Assembly (NCBI GenBank): GCA_039029935.1
Contig: JBCCFC010000966.1
Coordinates: forward strand, 1-5,440
Length of the DNA stretch: 5,440 bases
Direction of reading: 5' to 3'
Origin: G039029935 sp039029935
GTDB lineage: Bacteria; Chloroflexota; Anaerolineae; Caldilineales; Caldilineaceae
Part shown: in pieces, positions 1 to 5,440 of the stretch
Layout of the letters: every line of letters starts with the position of its first letter
How positions within the stretch are numbered: the stretch's first letter is position 1
The notes under the pieces: model-generated
What the model saw: the letters and a program-made list of their open reading frames with translations, nothing else
What the model was told of the DNA's origin: nothing
Databases searched by the model: none
Translations under genes and position numbers: made by a program

Positions 1-41
1 GTCTCTCTCATGACTCTACTGCAAAAAGGTCAAAATCGCCC

Positions 42-102
42 AAAAGTCCGACTTCTCACCAGTGGTAGAGATTCGCAAATTCTACAGAAGTCGGACTTTT
101 TT
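42..102 (+). terminator. Hairpin with T-tract, repeat copy 1 (possible bidirectional terminator or palindromic element)
   Basis: The arms AAAAGTCCGACTTCT (42-56) and AGAAGTCGGACTTTT (86-100) are perfect 15-bp complements, and the right arm runs into six T (97-102). The 29-base loop contains a second stem, 65-70 with 80-85 (one G-T wobble), directly stacked on the right arm and closing around the tip TTCGCAA. This gives a compact double hairpin. The T-run suits an intrinsic terminator on the + strand, and the A-run on the left gives a weaker one on the - strand. The loop is long for a classic terminator, so a REP/MITE-like palindromic element is an equal alternative. Confidence 0.55.
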
Positions 103-150
103 CAGCAGAGTCTCTCTCATGACTCTACTGCAAAAAGGTCAAAATCGCCC

Positions 151-211
151 AAAAGTCCGACTTCTCACCAGTGGTAGAGATTCGCAAATTCTACAGAAGT
201 CGGACTTTTTT
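151..211 (+). terminator. Hairpin with T-tract, repeat copy 2
   Basis: This is an exact copy of the hairpin 109 bp upstream, with arms at 151-165 and 195-209 and six T at 206-211. It ends 40 bases before the ATG of the first gene, so if it terminates transcription it insulates the operon from upstream reading. In that case the promoter for the operon must lie in the short stretch 212-251, where I do not see a convincing -35/-10 pair. Confidence 0.5.
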
Positions 212-236
212 CAGCAGAGTCTCTCTCATGCATACG

Positions 237-244
237 AGAAAGGA
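237..244 (+). promoter_or_regulatory. Shine-Dalgarno site fixing the start of the first gene
   Basis: AGAAAGGA lies 7 bases before the ATG at 252. It decides the start against an upstream in-frame GTG at 171, which lies inside the tandem repeat, and an ATG at 228, which lies at the repeat edge and has no purine-rich site. Confidence 0.7.
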
Positions 245-251
245 TATTATT

Positions 252-1109
252 ATGAGCAGACAAACCGAAAACCCACCAATGTTCGCTCCAACCGATCCTG
301 TCATCATGGAGATACAACCCGACGAACTAGAAATACCGGAAGGAAGCATTACAAAGCAACTCGCTGGCATATTTGGTCCTGCCACGCCTGATGATTTTGT
401 CTTTGACAAAAATTTGTACTATGAGAGGTTTACGATGAATACGCAAACTACAGAAACGAAAACAACTAAAGCCGAAATCGAAAAAATTACCTTCAAACAA
501 TGCACATTAACCATGTTGGAGAAACGGTTTGGGCTAGAAGAGGTGGATGAACTACAGCCATTAACTGACTGGCTCAATCGTGAAGCCGAAATTTTAGACC
601 ATGAGCGTCAACAACTGCTTGATTACCAACAGCAACTAGCTGACAATTTTCGACATTGGAATGAAACCGAGTTAGCCTACGGCTTTATTGGACCGCTTAT
701 GTCATTGGTGAAGTTTTCGGGCAAGAACCAGAACTTTTTTGCCGTGCGCCCGCTGTCAGGGAGAATCGGCAATGTCGAGTTGGGTGGCAAGCCCGATGGT
801 ATGATCGCGTCGGGCAAACGTGAGCCGGAGCAGCCCTATTTTTGACTACATGCATATCAACTAGAAGAAGACCACGAAGGTGAGCCAGCAGGACAGGCAT
901 TGGGCGCGATGTTGGTGGCACAGGAAATTAACAAACATGAATATCCCGTTTATGGCTGCTACATCAAAGGGAATATCTGGTATTTTATGGTACTGCAAGG
1001 GATGGAGTATAGTTTTAGCAATGGGTATATTGCAACGCGTGAAGATGTGTTTGAGATTTTTCGGATGATGAAGGCGTTGAAGGCGATTATTGCAGAGATG
1101 ATACAGTAA
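252..1109 (+). pseudogene. PD-(D/E)XK-like nuclease family protein, interrupted by in-frame TGA
   Basis: From ATG 252 the frame reads 197 codons, hits TGA at 843-845, then stays open in the same frame for another 87 codons to TAA 1107-1109 (about 285 codons in all). The piece after the stop is clearly the same protein: GEPAGQALGAMLVAQE, then YPVYGCYIKGNIWYFMVL, then a C-terminal EDVFEIFRMMKALKAII helix. This resembles a restriction-fold family in which a Glu (E138/E140 region), the Asp in GGKPDGMIASG (D182) and an E-x-K shortly after PYF form the active site. Here the E-x-K position reads A201-Y-Q203, one base change from Glu and from Lys in each codon, so catalysis looks lost too. Residues 1-60 are a separate-looking N-terminal extension. 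ATG 435 with an upstream GAGAGG is an alternative start for the core. The family assignment is from memory of its pattern, not a search. Confidence 0.7.
843..845 (+). other. In-frame premature TGA stop
   Basis: TGA follows the codons for EPEQPYF and is followed in frame by LHAYQLEED. The residue expected here in relatives, as I recall them, is Cys or Phe, so a TGC/TGT to TGA change is the simplest origin. No good start site restarts translation: the next in-frame candidates are TTG 900 and the ATG at 909, neither with a Shine-Dalgarno site. Confidence 0.85.
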
Positions 1110-1132
1110 ACAATACAACAAAGGCTAGGTTT

Positions 1133-1696
1133 ATGCTCAGATTAACCGAACAGGAAAAACAGGAGATTATCCGTCACCTTGAGGCGGGCCGCGAACTGCC
1201 CGACCGCTATCGCTTTTTGCTCTTTGAGGACAAGCGTGAGGTGGAGTTGGTGTGGAATGGCAAGAGCAGTGATGTGACCAATTTGGTATTGCCCTTTCAG
1301 ACCATTGAGCATGTGGATGAGCCGCGTGCGGAGAAGCCGGACGACACCAACATGCAGCTTTCGCTCTTTGACACGCGCGGACGTCAGATGGCGGGCTGGA
1401 CCAATAAGTTGATCTGGGGAGACAATAAGCTGATTCTTTCATCGCTCAAAAATGGGCCGTTGCGCTCGGCCATTGAGGAGCAAGGCGGGCTAAAGCTGAT
1501 CTACATCGACCCGCCCTTTGATGTCGGTGCGGACTTCTCGATGGATATTGAGATTGGTGGTGATACCTTTACCAAGAAGCCCAACATCCTTGAGGAGATT
1601 GCCTATCGTGACACATGGGGCAAGGGCGCGGATTCGTTTATCAGCATGATCTATGAACGGCTGGTGTTAATGCGAGATTTGTTGGCAGAGGAATGA
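1133..1696 (+). pseudogene. mod: Type III DNA adenine methyltransferase (Mod), N-terminal fragment
   Basis: This is the first 187 codons of a beta-class N6-adenine methyltransferase, starting at ATG 1133 with AAAGG 8 bases upstream. WTNKLIWGDNKLILSSL (residues 89-105) is the segment typical just before the catalytic loop. LIYIDPPFDVGADFSM (122-137) holds motif IV, DPPF (126-129). In beta-class enzymes motif IV comes first, and the target-recognition region, motif X and the SAM-binding FxGxG motif I follow. All of those are missing. Intact members run to several hundred residues, and after MRDLLAEE one expects a GSIYVHCDW-like strand. Instead the frame stops with TGA 1694-1696, overlapping the next ATG as ATGA. 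A fragment without motif I cannot be expected to bind SAM or methylate. It is GC-rich (57% in the line counted), like res and unlike the ATPase. Confidence 0.85.
1693..1696 (+). other. ATGA stop/start overlap at the mod-fragment/ATPase junction
   Basis: The stop TGA of the mod fragment and the ATG of the ATPase share four bases. The second ATPase copy has a proper GAAAGGA 8 bases ahead of its ATG, but here only AGAGGA sits immediately against the ATG. The bases AATGACCAAAGAACC are common to both copies. The junction therefore looks like a recombination point that joined mod directly to an ATPase start codon and removed that gene's own leader. Confidence 0.7.
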
Positions 1697-3483
1697 CCAA
1701 AGAACCAAAATTACTCGAAGATCAAGTCGGCGACATTTTTGTCAACCATGAAGGCGACCTTGCCTACTTTTGGCGATGGATATCAACAATTCCCGATACG
1801 CCCCTGAACAGTCAGGCTTTGATTGGACGCCGACGCACAGGCAAGACGGCGATATTGGGCAAGTTGTTTAACACGCTTTTCCGTGAACAGAAAAAAGTTC
1901 TGCCCATTTATGTGTCATTTGCGGATTTTCTGGACGCTGATCGGGTTTTAACAATGGAAGAATTTGCTGACATGTATTTATCAGCCTATATTTCATGCTT
2001 CTTAGCGTTTCGATATGACCGCCCTGATTTCATTCAAGAAGAGTGGGACATGGAAACCCTTGAGCCTTTTGCCAAGGAATTTGGGGACCCGATTATTGAT
2101 GATTTATTTGAAAAATATCATCTGAGTTTAGGGTCACATTTGTCTAGAGGTGTTGCAAAACTCGCTGTCAATACACCGCGTAGGGTGGCATGGAATAAAG
2201 AAATCCGTACAGTCGTGATTATTGATGAGTTTCAAGTGCTTTTGAACGTCTATGATACCAAACAGAACTTGATGCGTAATCTCACGGGCGGCTTTCAGTG
2301 GGCGGTTGATACCCGTTGGGCACCACTGCTTGTATCAGGATCATCAATATCATTGCTGGTAGGGAAAGCACTAGGTGGCATGTTGTCTGGGCGATTCAAC
2401 TATAATCATTTGCAGCCACTGGATAAAGACAACACCTATAAATTAGCATTTTTATTGGGTCATAGAAAAGGCATTAAGGTCAGCAATGAATTGGCTGAGG
2501 CAGTTTGGCAATTGACAGGTGGCTACCCTTATAGCATTCATATGTTGTTTAATAGCAAGTATTTAGAGTCGAATAATCTGACAGATCCAAAAAGCCTGAA
2601 AAAGGTGGCTTTTTACGAGCTGGGCAATCTGGATGGTAAGCTATGGCAACATTACAATGAAGAGGTCGAAAAATACAGCGACTTACTCAATGATGGCACA
2701 ACAACCCGAAAAGTGATGTTTGAGTCAACAAAGTACCCAGGGGAGCTGATGTACCCTGATCAAATTGCCGAAGCGTTGGGGCTACCAGTTGATGAGGTAG
2801 AGGACTCTATTCGCAGATTGTATCAAGCCGATATTGTGCAGAAGGGTACTGTGAGCATGTTCAATGGACCCAATGACCCCATGTTGCGTCGTTTTATCAA
2901 GTACAATTACCGACGTGAGATGCTCAATATGAAACCCGAAGAGGCGATACAAGAGTGGGAAGAAGAGTACAAAACAATCTTGGGACAACTTAATCAAGCC
3001 AAAGGCGAAATTGGCGAACTCTATGCGCGTTTGATCATGCGTGGCTTTGATGGGCGTGAAGTTGACGGACACTATTTCAATCAGCCTCAGCCTGTAAAGC
3101 TCAACCAATTCAGATTCATTGAGCGTCGAGGCGGCTTTGTCATTGCGGGGGATAAAGTCGAGATTGATGTCATTGGCAGTTGGTTTATCCCTGAGACAAT
3201 GCAGAGCCAAGAAGGAATGTGGTTGGTTGAGTCCAAATATCTACAGGCGAAAGTAGATAAGGGGCAGGTGGAACATTTCATCAAGCAATCGAACAAGTTT
3301 ATGGTCAAATCGGACGAGACAAAGCGATATGTTGAGATTCACCGCTGGTTCTTCTCCAAAGCTGGGTTTACGGGACCAGCGATTAAGCTGCTAGAGCAAG
3401 AGGGCATCTACTACAGCGATTGGGCGCAGTTCTATGCACTGGCAACGCTGCTTGACTTTCGTGGCTTGCCCGATGCGCCTTAA
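1693..3483 (+). CDS. P-loop ATPase with C-terminal restriction-nuclease-like domain
   Basis: This 596-residue protein appears intact. Walker A is GRRRTGKT (45-52), Walker B is TVVIIDEFQ (173-181, D178 and E179), a sensor-like strand is LLVSGSSIS (212-220), and a GRF arginine is at 234. This order matches the archaeal-type ATPase/STAND-related group (PF01637-like). Residues about 335-400 look like a winged helix (YPDQIAEALGLPVDEVEDS...). Around 420-445 is a charged helical linker. The C-terminal part has D-K-V-E-I-D-V-I (D492) and then WLVESKY (E513, K515), the D...ExK spacing of a PD-(D/E)XK fold, as in DUF234-type tails of this group. The protein may therefore be a nucleotide-gated nuclease or scaffold. 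There are no membrane segments or signal peptide. It overlaps mod by ATGA, and its only purine-rich site (AGAGGA) abuts the ATG, so translation probably depends on coupling to the mod fragment. Its AT-rich stretches differ from the flanking RM genes. Confidence 0.85.
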   Translation: MTKEPKLLEDQVGDIFVNHEGDLAYFWRWISTIPDTPLNSQALIGRRRTGKTAILGKLFNTLFREQKKVLPIYVSFADFLDADRVLTMEEFADMYLSAYISCFLAFRYDRPDFIQEEWDMETLEPFAKEFGDPIIDDLFEKYHLSLGSHLSRGVAKLAVNTPRRVAWNKEIRTVVIIDEFQVLLNVYDTKQNLMRNLTGGFQWAVDTRWAPLLVSGSSISLLVGKALGGMLSGRFNYNHLQPLDKDNTYKLAFLLGHRKGIKVSNELAEAVWQLTGGYPYSIHMLFNSKYLESNNLTDPKSLKKVAFYELGNLDGKLWQHYNEEVEKYSDLLNDGTTTRKVMFESTKYPGELMYPDQIAEALGLPVDEVEDSIRRLYQADIVQKGTVSMFNGPNDPMLRRFIKYNYRREMLNMKPEEAIQEWEEEYKTILGQLNQAKGEIGELYARLIMRGFDGREVDGHYFNQPQPVKLNQFRFIERRGGFVIAGDKVEIDVIGSWFIPETMQSQEGMWLVESKYLQAKVDKGQVEHFIKQSNKFMVKSDETKRYVEIHRWFFSKAGFTGPAIKLLEQEGIYYSDWAQFYALATLLDFRGLPDAP

Positions 3484-3512
3484 CACTAGGTTTGCGATAA
3501 AGGAAAAAGATT

Positions 3513-5207
3513 ATGGCATTACATCCAAACTTTCCCCAATCACCACATGACATCCTCGACCCAACTGTACGTTGGTTCCCCGCCGACGAAGCCCTGCGTG
3601 AAAGCCGCATGGACAGGCTGATGCCGCCCTTGGTGGCACAGTTACGGCGCAAGGTCAAAGAGTTCCGTGACAGTGGCTATGTGGGGGCCAGCGACACCAG
3701 CAAGAGCCTGCTCCACTGGTGGTTTGTGGAGCCGCATCTGCTGCCCCAAGCCGATGGGCGGATGCACACCTTTGCCTATTACTTTGCCCAGCGTGAAGCC
3801 ATCGAAACCATCATCTATCTCTCTGATGTCGTCGGCGTTCAGAACGAGTCCGACCTCATGCGCTTTGACGCCAGCGGTGCAGTCTCGGCCAGCATGTTTG
3901 ATGAGTATTGGCGTCGCTATGTGATCAAGATGGCGACGGGTAGCGGCAAAACCAAGGTGCTGAGTCTTGCGCTGGCGTGGAGTTTCTATCACAAATGCTA
4001 CGAACCCGACTCTACCCTTGCGCGCAACTTTTTGCTGATCACGCCCAATATCATCGTCCTCGACCGCATCTACAAAGACTTTCAGGGGCTACGCATCTTT
4101 TTTGAGGACCCCGTGCTGCCGGACAATGGCTATGATGGCCGCAACTGGCGTGATGATTTTCAACTGACGCTGCATGTGCAGGACGAAGTGCGTGTGATGC
4201 GCAACACGGGCAACATCTTTCTCACCAACATCCATCGCGTCTATTCAGGTGATGATATTCCACCATCCCCCGACGACGACAACACGATGGACTATTTCTT
4301 GGGCAAACGACCCACAGGCAAGACCACCGATTCCAAAGTGGATTTGAGCATGATTGTGCGCGACATTGATGAACTGATGGTACTCAATGATGAAGCCCAT
4401 CACATCCACGACAAACGCATGGCATGGTTTAAATCCATCGAGGATATCCACAATCGGCTGGTGCAAAAAGGGGGCGAACTCAGTCTGCAACTGGATGTGA
4501 GCGCAACGCCCAAACACAACAATGGCAGTATCTTTGTACAGACCATCGCCGACTATCCGCTCGTTGAGGCCATCTCGCAGAATGTGGTCAAGCACCCTGT
4601 GTTGCCCGATGCCGAGAGCCGCGAGAAATTGGTCGAGCAGCAGAGTGCCAAATTTACCGAGAAATATGCTGACTATCTTGAGTTAGGCGTGCGGGCCATC
4701 AACGAGTTGACCGTATCAGAGAATACAGAGGCTGACATCCGCGATTGGATCAAACTACGCCAAACCCGCCCCTTTGTCGTCAAAGATCAGGGCTATCTGC
4801 TGCCAAGCAAAAGCCTCTTCAACCGCATCATTGGAGACAGCCACTTCGAGCTAGCGTTCGCCGACTTCCTCGAAGGGTGTCGTGATGTCGTCGCCTACGC
4901 CAAGAACTACCTCGCCATCCATTTCAAGCTCGACTACATCAACGTCGATGGCGACATCTCGAACTATTACCCCGATTTCATCGTCAAGCTCACCAATGGC
5001 GATATTGTGATTGTCGAAACCAAAGGGGTAGAGGATTTGGATGTGCCACACAAATTGGCGCGCCTTCGGCAGTGGTGTACCGATGTAAACAGTGTACAGA
5101 CAGAAGCAATCTACGATTTTGTCTTTGTCGATGATGACGGGTTTGATACCTATCGCCCCAAATCGTTTGGTGATTTACGACAGGCATTTACAGCGTATCA
5201 AGAGTAG
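3513..5207 (+). CDS. res: Type III restriction Res subunit with an internal deletion of the second helicase domain
   Basis: This 564-residue open frame has TAAAGGA 8 bases before its ATG. The N-terminal RecA1 domain is complete: a Q-motif-like FAQREA (91-96), motif I ATGSGKT (141-147), motif II DEAH (293-296) and motif III SATP (330-333). The C-terminal nuclease is also present: YYPDF (P487-D488) and IVETKG (E502-T-K504), the PD...ExK cleavage site of Res subunits. What is absent is everything between. After EKYADYLELGV (to 393) the frame passes straight to RAINELTV and the conserved block before the nuclease, with no motif IV, V or VI (no QxxGRGxR). From family size I estimate roughly 300 residues are missing, in frame. 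It may bind ATP poorly and could still fold as RecA1 plus nuclease, but it should not translocate. It is GC-rich like mod. A real gene with a deletion and an assembly collapse are both possible. Confidence 0.85.
   Translation: MALHPNFPQSPHDILDPTVRWFPADEALRESRMDRLMPPLVAQLRRKVKEFRDSGYVGASDTSKSLLHWWFVEPHLLPQADGRMHTFAYYFAQREAIETIIYLSDVVGVQNESDLMRFDASGAVSASMFDEYWRRYVIKMATGSGKTKVLSLALAWSFYHKCYEPDSTLARNFLLITPNIIVLDRIYKDFQGLRIFFEDPVLPDNGYDGRNWRDDFQLTLHVQDEVRVMRNTGNIFLTNIHRVYSGDDIPPSPDDDNTMDYFLGKRPTGKTTDSKVDLSMIVRDIDELMVLNDEAHHIHDKRMAWFKSIEDIHNRLVQKGGELSLQLDVSATPKHNNGSIFVQTIADYPLVEAISQNVVKHPVLPDAESREKLVEQQSAKFTEKYADYLELGVRAINELTVSENTEADIRDWIKLRQTRPFVVKDQGYLLPSKSLFNRIIGDSHFELAFADFLEGCRDVVAYAKNYLAIHFKLDYINVDGDISNYYPDFIVKLTNGDIVIVETKGVEDLDVPHKLARLRQWCTDVNSVQTEAIYDFVFVDDDGFDTYRPKSFGDLRQAFTAYQE
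4683..4700 (+). other. Probable in-frame deletion junction in res
   Basis: The codons for LGV (393) end at 4691 and those for RAINELTV begin at 4692. In intact relatives as I know them, LGV precedes the second RecA domain, while a KAINxLTV-like block lies just ahead of the terminal nuclease. The exact breakpoint cannot be set to better than a few codons without an intact relative. No stop or frameshift accompanies it. Confidence 0.65.
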
Positions 5208-5232
5208 TAGAAAACAACCCAAAGAATGAAAC

Positions 5233-5239
5233 GAAAGGA
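5233..5239 (+). promoter_or_regulatory. Shine-Dalgarno site for the second ATPase copy
   Basis: GAAAGGA lies 8 bases before ATG 5248, after a 40-base gap from the res stop (TAG, with a second TAG directly behind). No hairpin or T-run lies between, so the gene reads as the next member of the operon. It is notable because the first copy of the same gene lacks such a site. Confidence 0.7.
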
Positions 5240-5247
5240 CCAAACCA

Positions 5248-5440
5248 ATGACCAAAGAACCAAAACTGCTAGAAGATCAAGTCGGTGAATTTTTTGTCAA
5301 CCGTGAGGGGGAACTCGCCTACTTTAAGCGATGGGCCTCGACGATTTCTAAATCTCCTCTGAACAGCTTGCTCAGAATGGCGGTTTTCCCTGTGCGTCGG
5401 CGACCAATCAATGCTTGGCTGTTCAGAGGAGATTTAGAAA
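5248..5440 (+). CDS. Second ATPase copy, N-terminus, with inverted Walker A segment; runs off the window
   Basis: From ATG 5248 the first 40 residues align without gaps to the ATPase at 1693: 31 of 40 are identical, including MTKEPKLLEDQVG and the shared PLNS, with many silent differences. It is therefore an old paralogue under selection rather than a fresh duplicate. At position 41 the match stops. The expected QALIGRRRTGKTAILSK is instead encoded on the opposite strand at 5368-5417, flanked by 23-bp inverted repeats. The + frame happens to stay open through the flipped segment to the window end, but the product has no P-loop. Flipping the 50-bp segment back gives PLNSQALIGRRRTGKTAILSKLF with no frame break. 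As written, the gene is non-functional. Confidence 0.8.
   Translation, partial: MTKEPKLLEDQVGEFFVNREGELAYFKRWASTISKSPLNSLLRMAVFPVRRRPINAWLFRGDLE
5345..5440. repeat. Inverted repeat (23-bp arms, 50-bp centre) around a reversed Walker A coding segment
   Basis: The left arm is 5345-5367 and the right arm is 5418-5440, with all 23 bases complementary. The right arm ends on the last base of the window, so its true length is unknown. The centre (5368-5417), read on the - strand, encodes QALIGRRRTGKTAIL. This is either a snap-back duplication, natural or from amplification/assembly, or an invertible segment. Confidence 0.9.

Larger units (their letters stand above)
1..230. repeat. 109-bp tandem repeat, two full perfect copies plus a 12-bp third
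   Basis: Copy 1 is 1-109, copy 2 is 110-218 and a partial third copy is 219-230, after which the sequence departs into the leader of the first gene. The two full copies are identical base for base, so the duplication is recent or actively homogenised. The phase of the unit is arbitrary because the array runs off the left edge of the window. Each unit has a long perfect hairpin (entered separately). A second, weaker pairing spans the unit junction, where GCAGAGTC can pair with GACTCT..GC. There is no credible protein: the frames open across it merely run into the first gene. I see no direct-repeat/spacer alternation. Confidence 0.95.

Noticed and set aside
42..211. Insertion-sequence ends or a transposon
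   Set aside because: The inverted arms enclose only 29 bases and no transposase fragment or target-site duplication is visible.
1..230. CRISPR array
   Set aside because: The unit is 109 bp and fully identical, with no unique spacers between short repeats.
62..391. Open frames crossing the tandem repeat (GTG starts at 62 and 171)
   Set aside because: They begin inside the repeat hairpin loop without a ribosome site. The 62 frame encodes low-complexity basic sequence in the wrong frame for the nuclease gene, and the 171 start is only an upstream extension of it.
843..845. Selenocysteine or TGA-as-tryptophan recoding
   Set aside because: A Cys-like position makes selenocysteine tempting, but I see no strong hairpin just downstream. 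The nearby active-site changes also point to decay. Tryptophan is TGG throughout and TGA ends the mod fragment, so a changed code is not supported.
900..1109. Independent small gene downstream of the premature stop
   Set aside because: It is the same frame and the natural C-terminus of the interrupted nuclease-like protein. Its TTG start has no ribosome site.
2782..3210. 142-codon antisense open frame under the ATPase
   Set aside because: The + strand frame there carries conserved winged-helix and nuclease-like motifs. The antisense product has no recognisable domain or ribosome site.
3642..4595. Antisense 116-codon open frames at 3642-3992 and 4245-4595
   Set aside because: They lie opposite the conserved Res helicase motifs and are explained by the codon bias of the GC-rich + strand gene.

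Overview
The window is a defence-type locus, read entirely on the + strand, built around a type III-like restriction-modification (RM) module in which nearly every gene is damaged. The code is standard: tryptophan is encoded by TGG in every gene and TGA is used as a stop. The protein families are ones I associate with large sulfur bacteria of the Thiotrichales, cyanobacteria and Chloroflexi. I cannot place the organism more firmly, and a gammaproteobacterial sulfur bacterium is only a weak guess. Composition is mosaic: mod and res are GC-richer (hand-counted sample lines 57-60% GC), while the ATPase between them and parts of the first gene are AT-rich (sample lines 32-38%).

Layout. Positions 1-230 hold 2.1 perfect copies of a 109-bp tandem repeat, each carrying a 15-bp perfect hairpin followed by six T. 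Positions 252-1109 hold a PD-(D/E)XK-like nuclease gene interrupted by an in-frame TGA at 843-845, with its apparent catalytic E-x-K also altered. Positions 1133-1696 hold only the first 187 codons of a beta-class DNA adenine methyltransferase (mod). It keeps the DPPF motif and stops inside the ATG of the next gene. Positions 1693-3483 hold an intact 596-residue ATPase with an archaeal-ATPase-type P-loop domain, a winged helix and a C-terminal restriction-nuclease-like domain. Positions 3513-5207 hold a Res subunit that keeps RecA1 and the terminal PD...ETK nuclease but lacks the whole second helicase domain in an in-frame deletion. At 5248 a second, diverged copy of the ATPase begins. Its Walker A segment lies in reverse orientation between 23-bp inverted repeats, the second of which ends on the last base of the window.

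How the parts relate. Spacing is tight: a 4-bp ATGA overlap at mod/ATPase and gaps of 23-40 bp elsewhere, with no terminator between genes, so the locus looks like one operon. In an intact relative, Mod would methylate, Res would translocate and cut, and the ATPase-nuclease would be an accessory or separate effector. As written here, Mod lacks its SAM-binding half and Res lacks half its motor, so conventional type III RM activity is not expected. The intact ATPase-nuclease is the one gene that looks functional. The main open question is how much of the damage is real decay or streamlining and how much is assembly or amplification artefact. The terminal fold-back points to artefact at least at the right edge.
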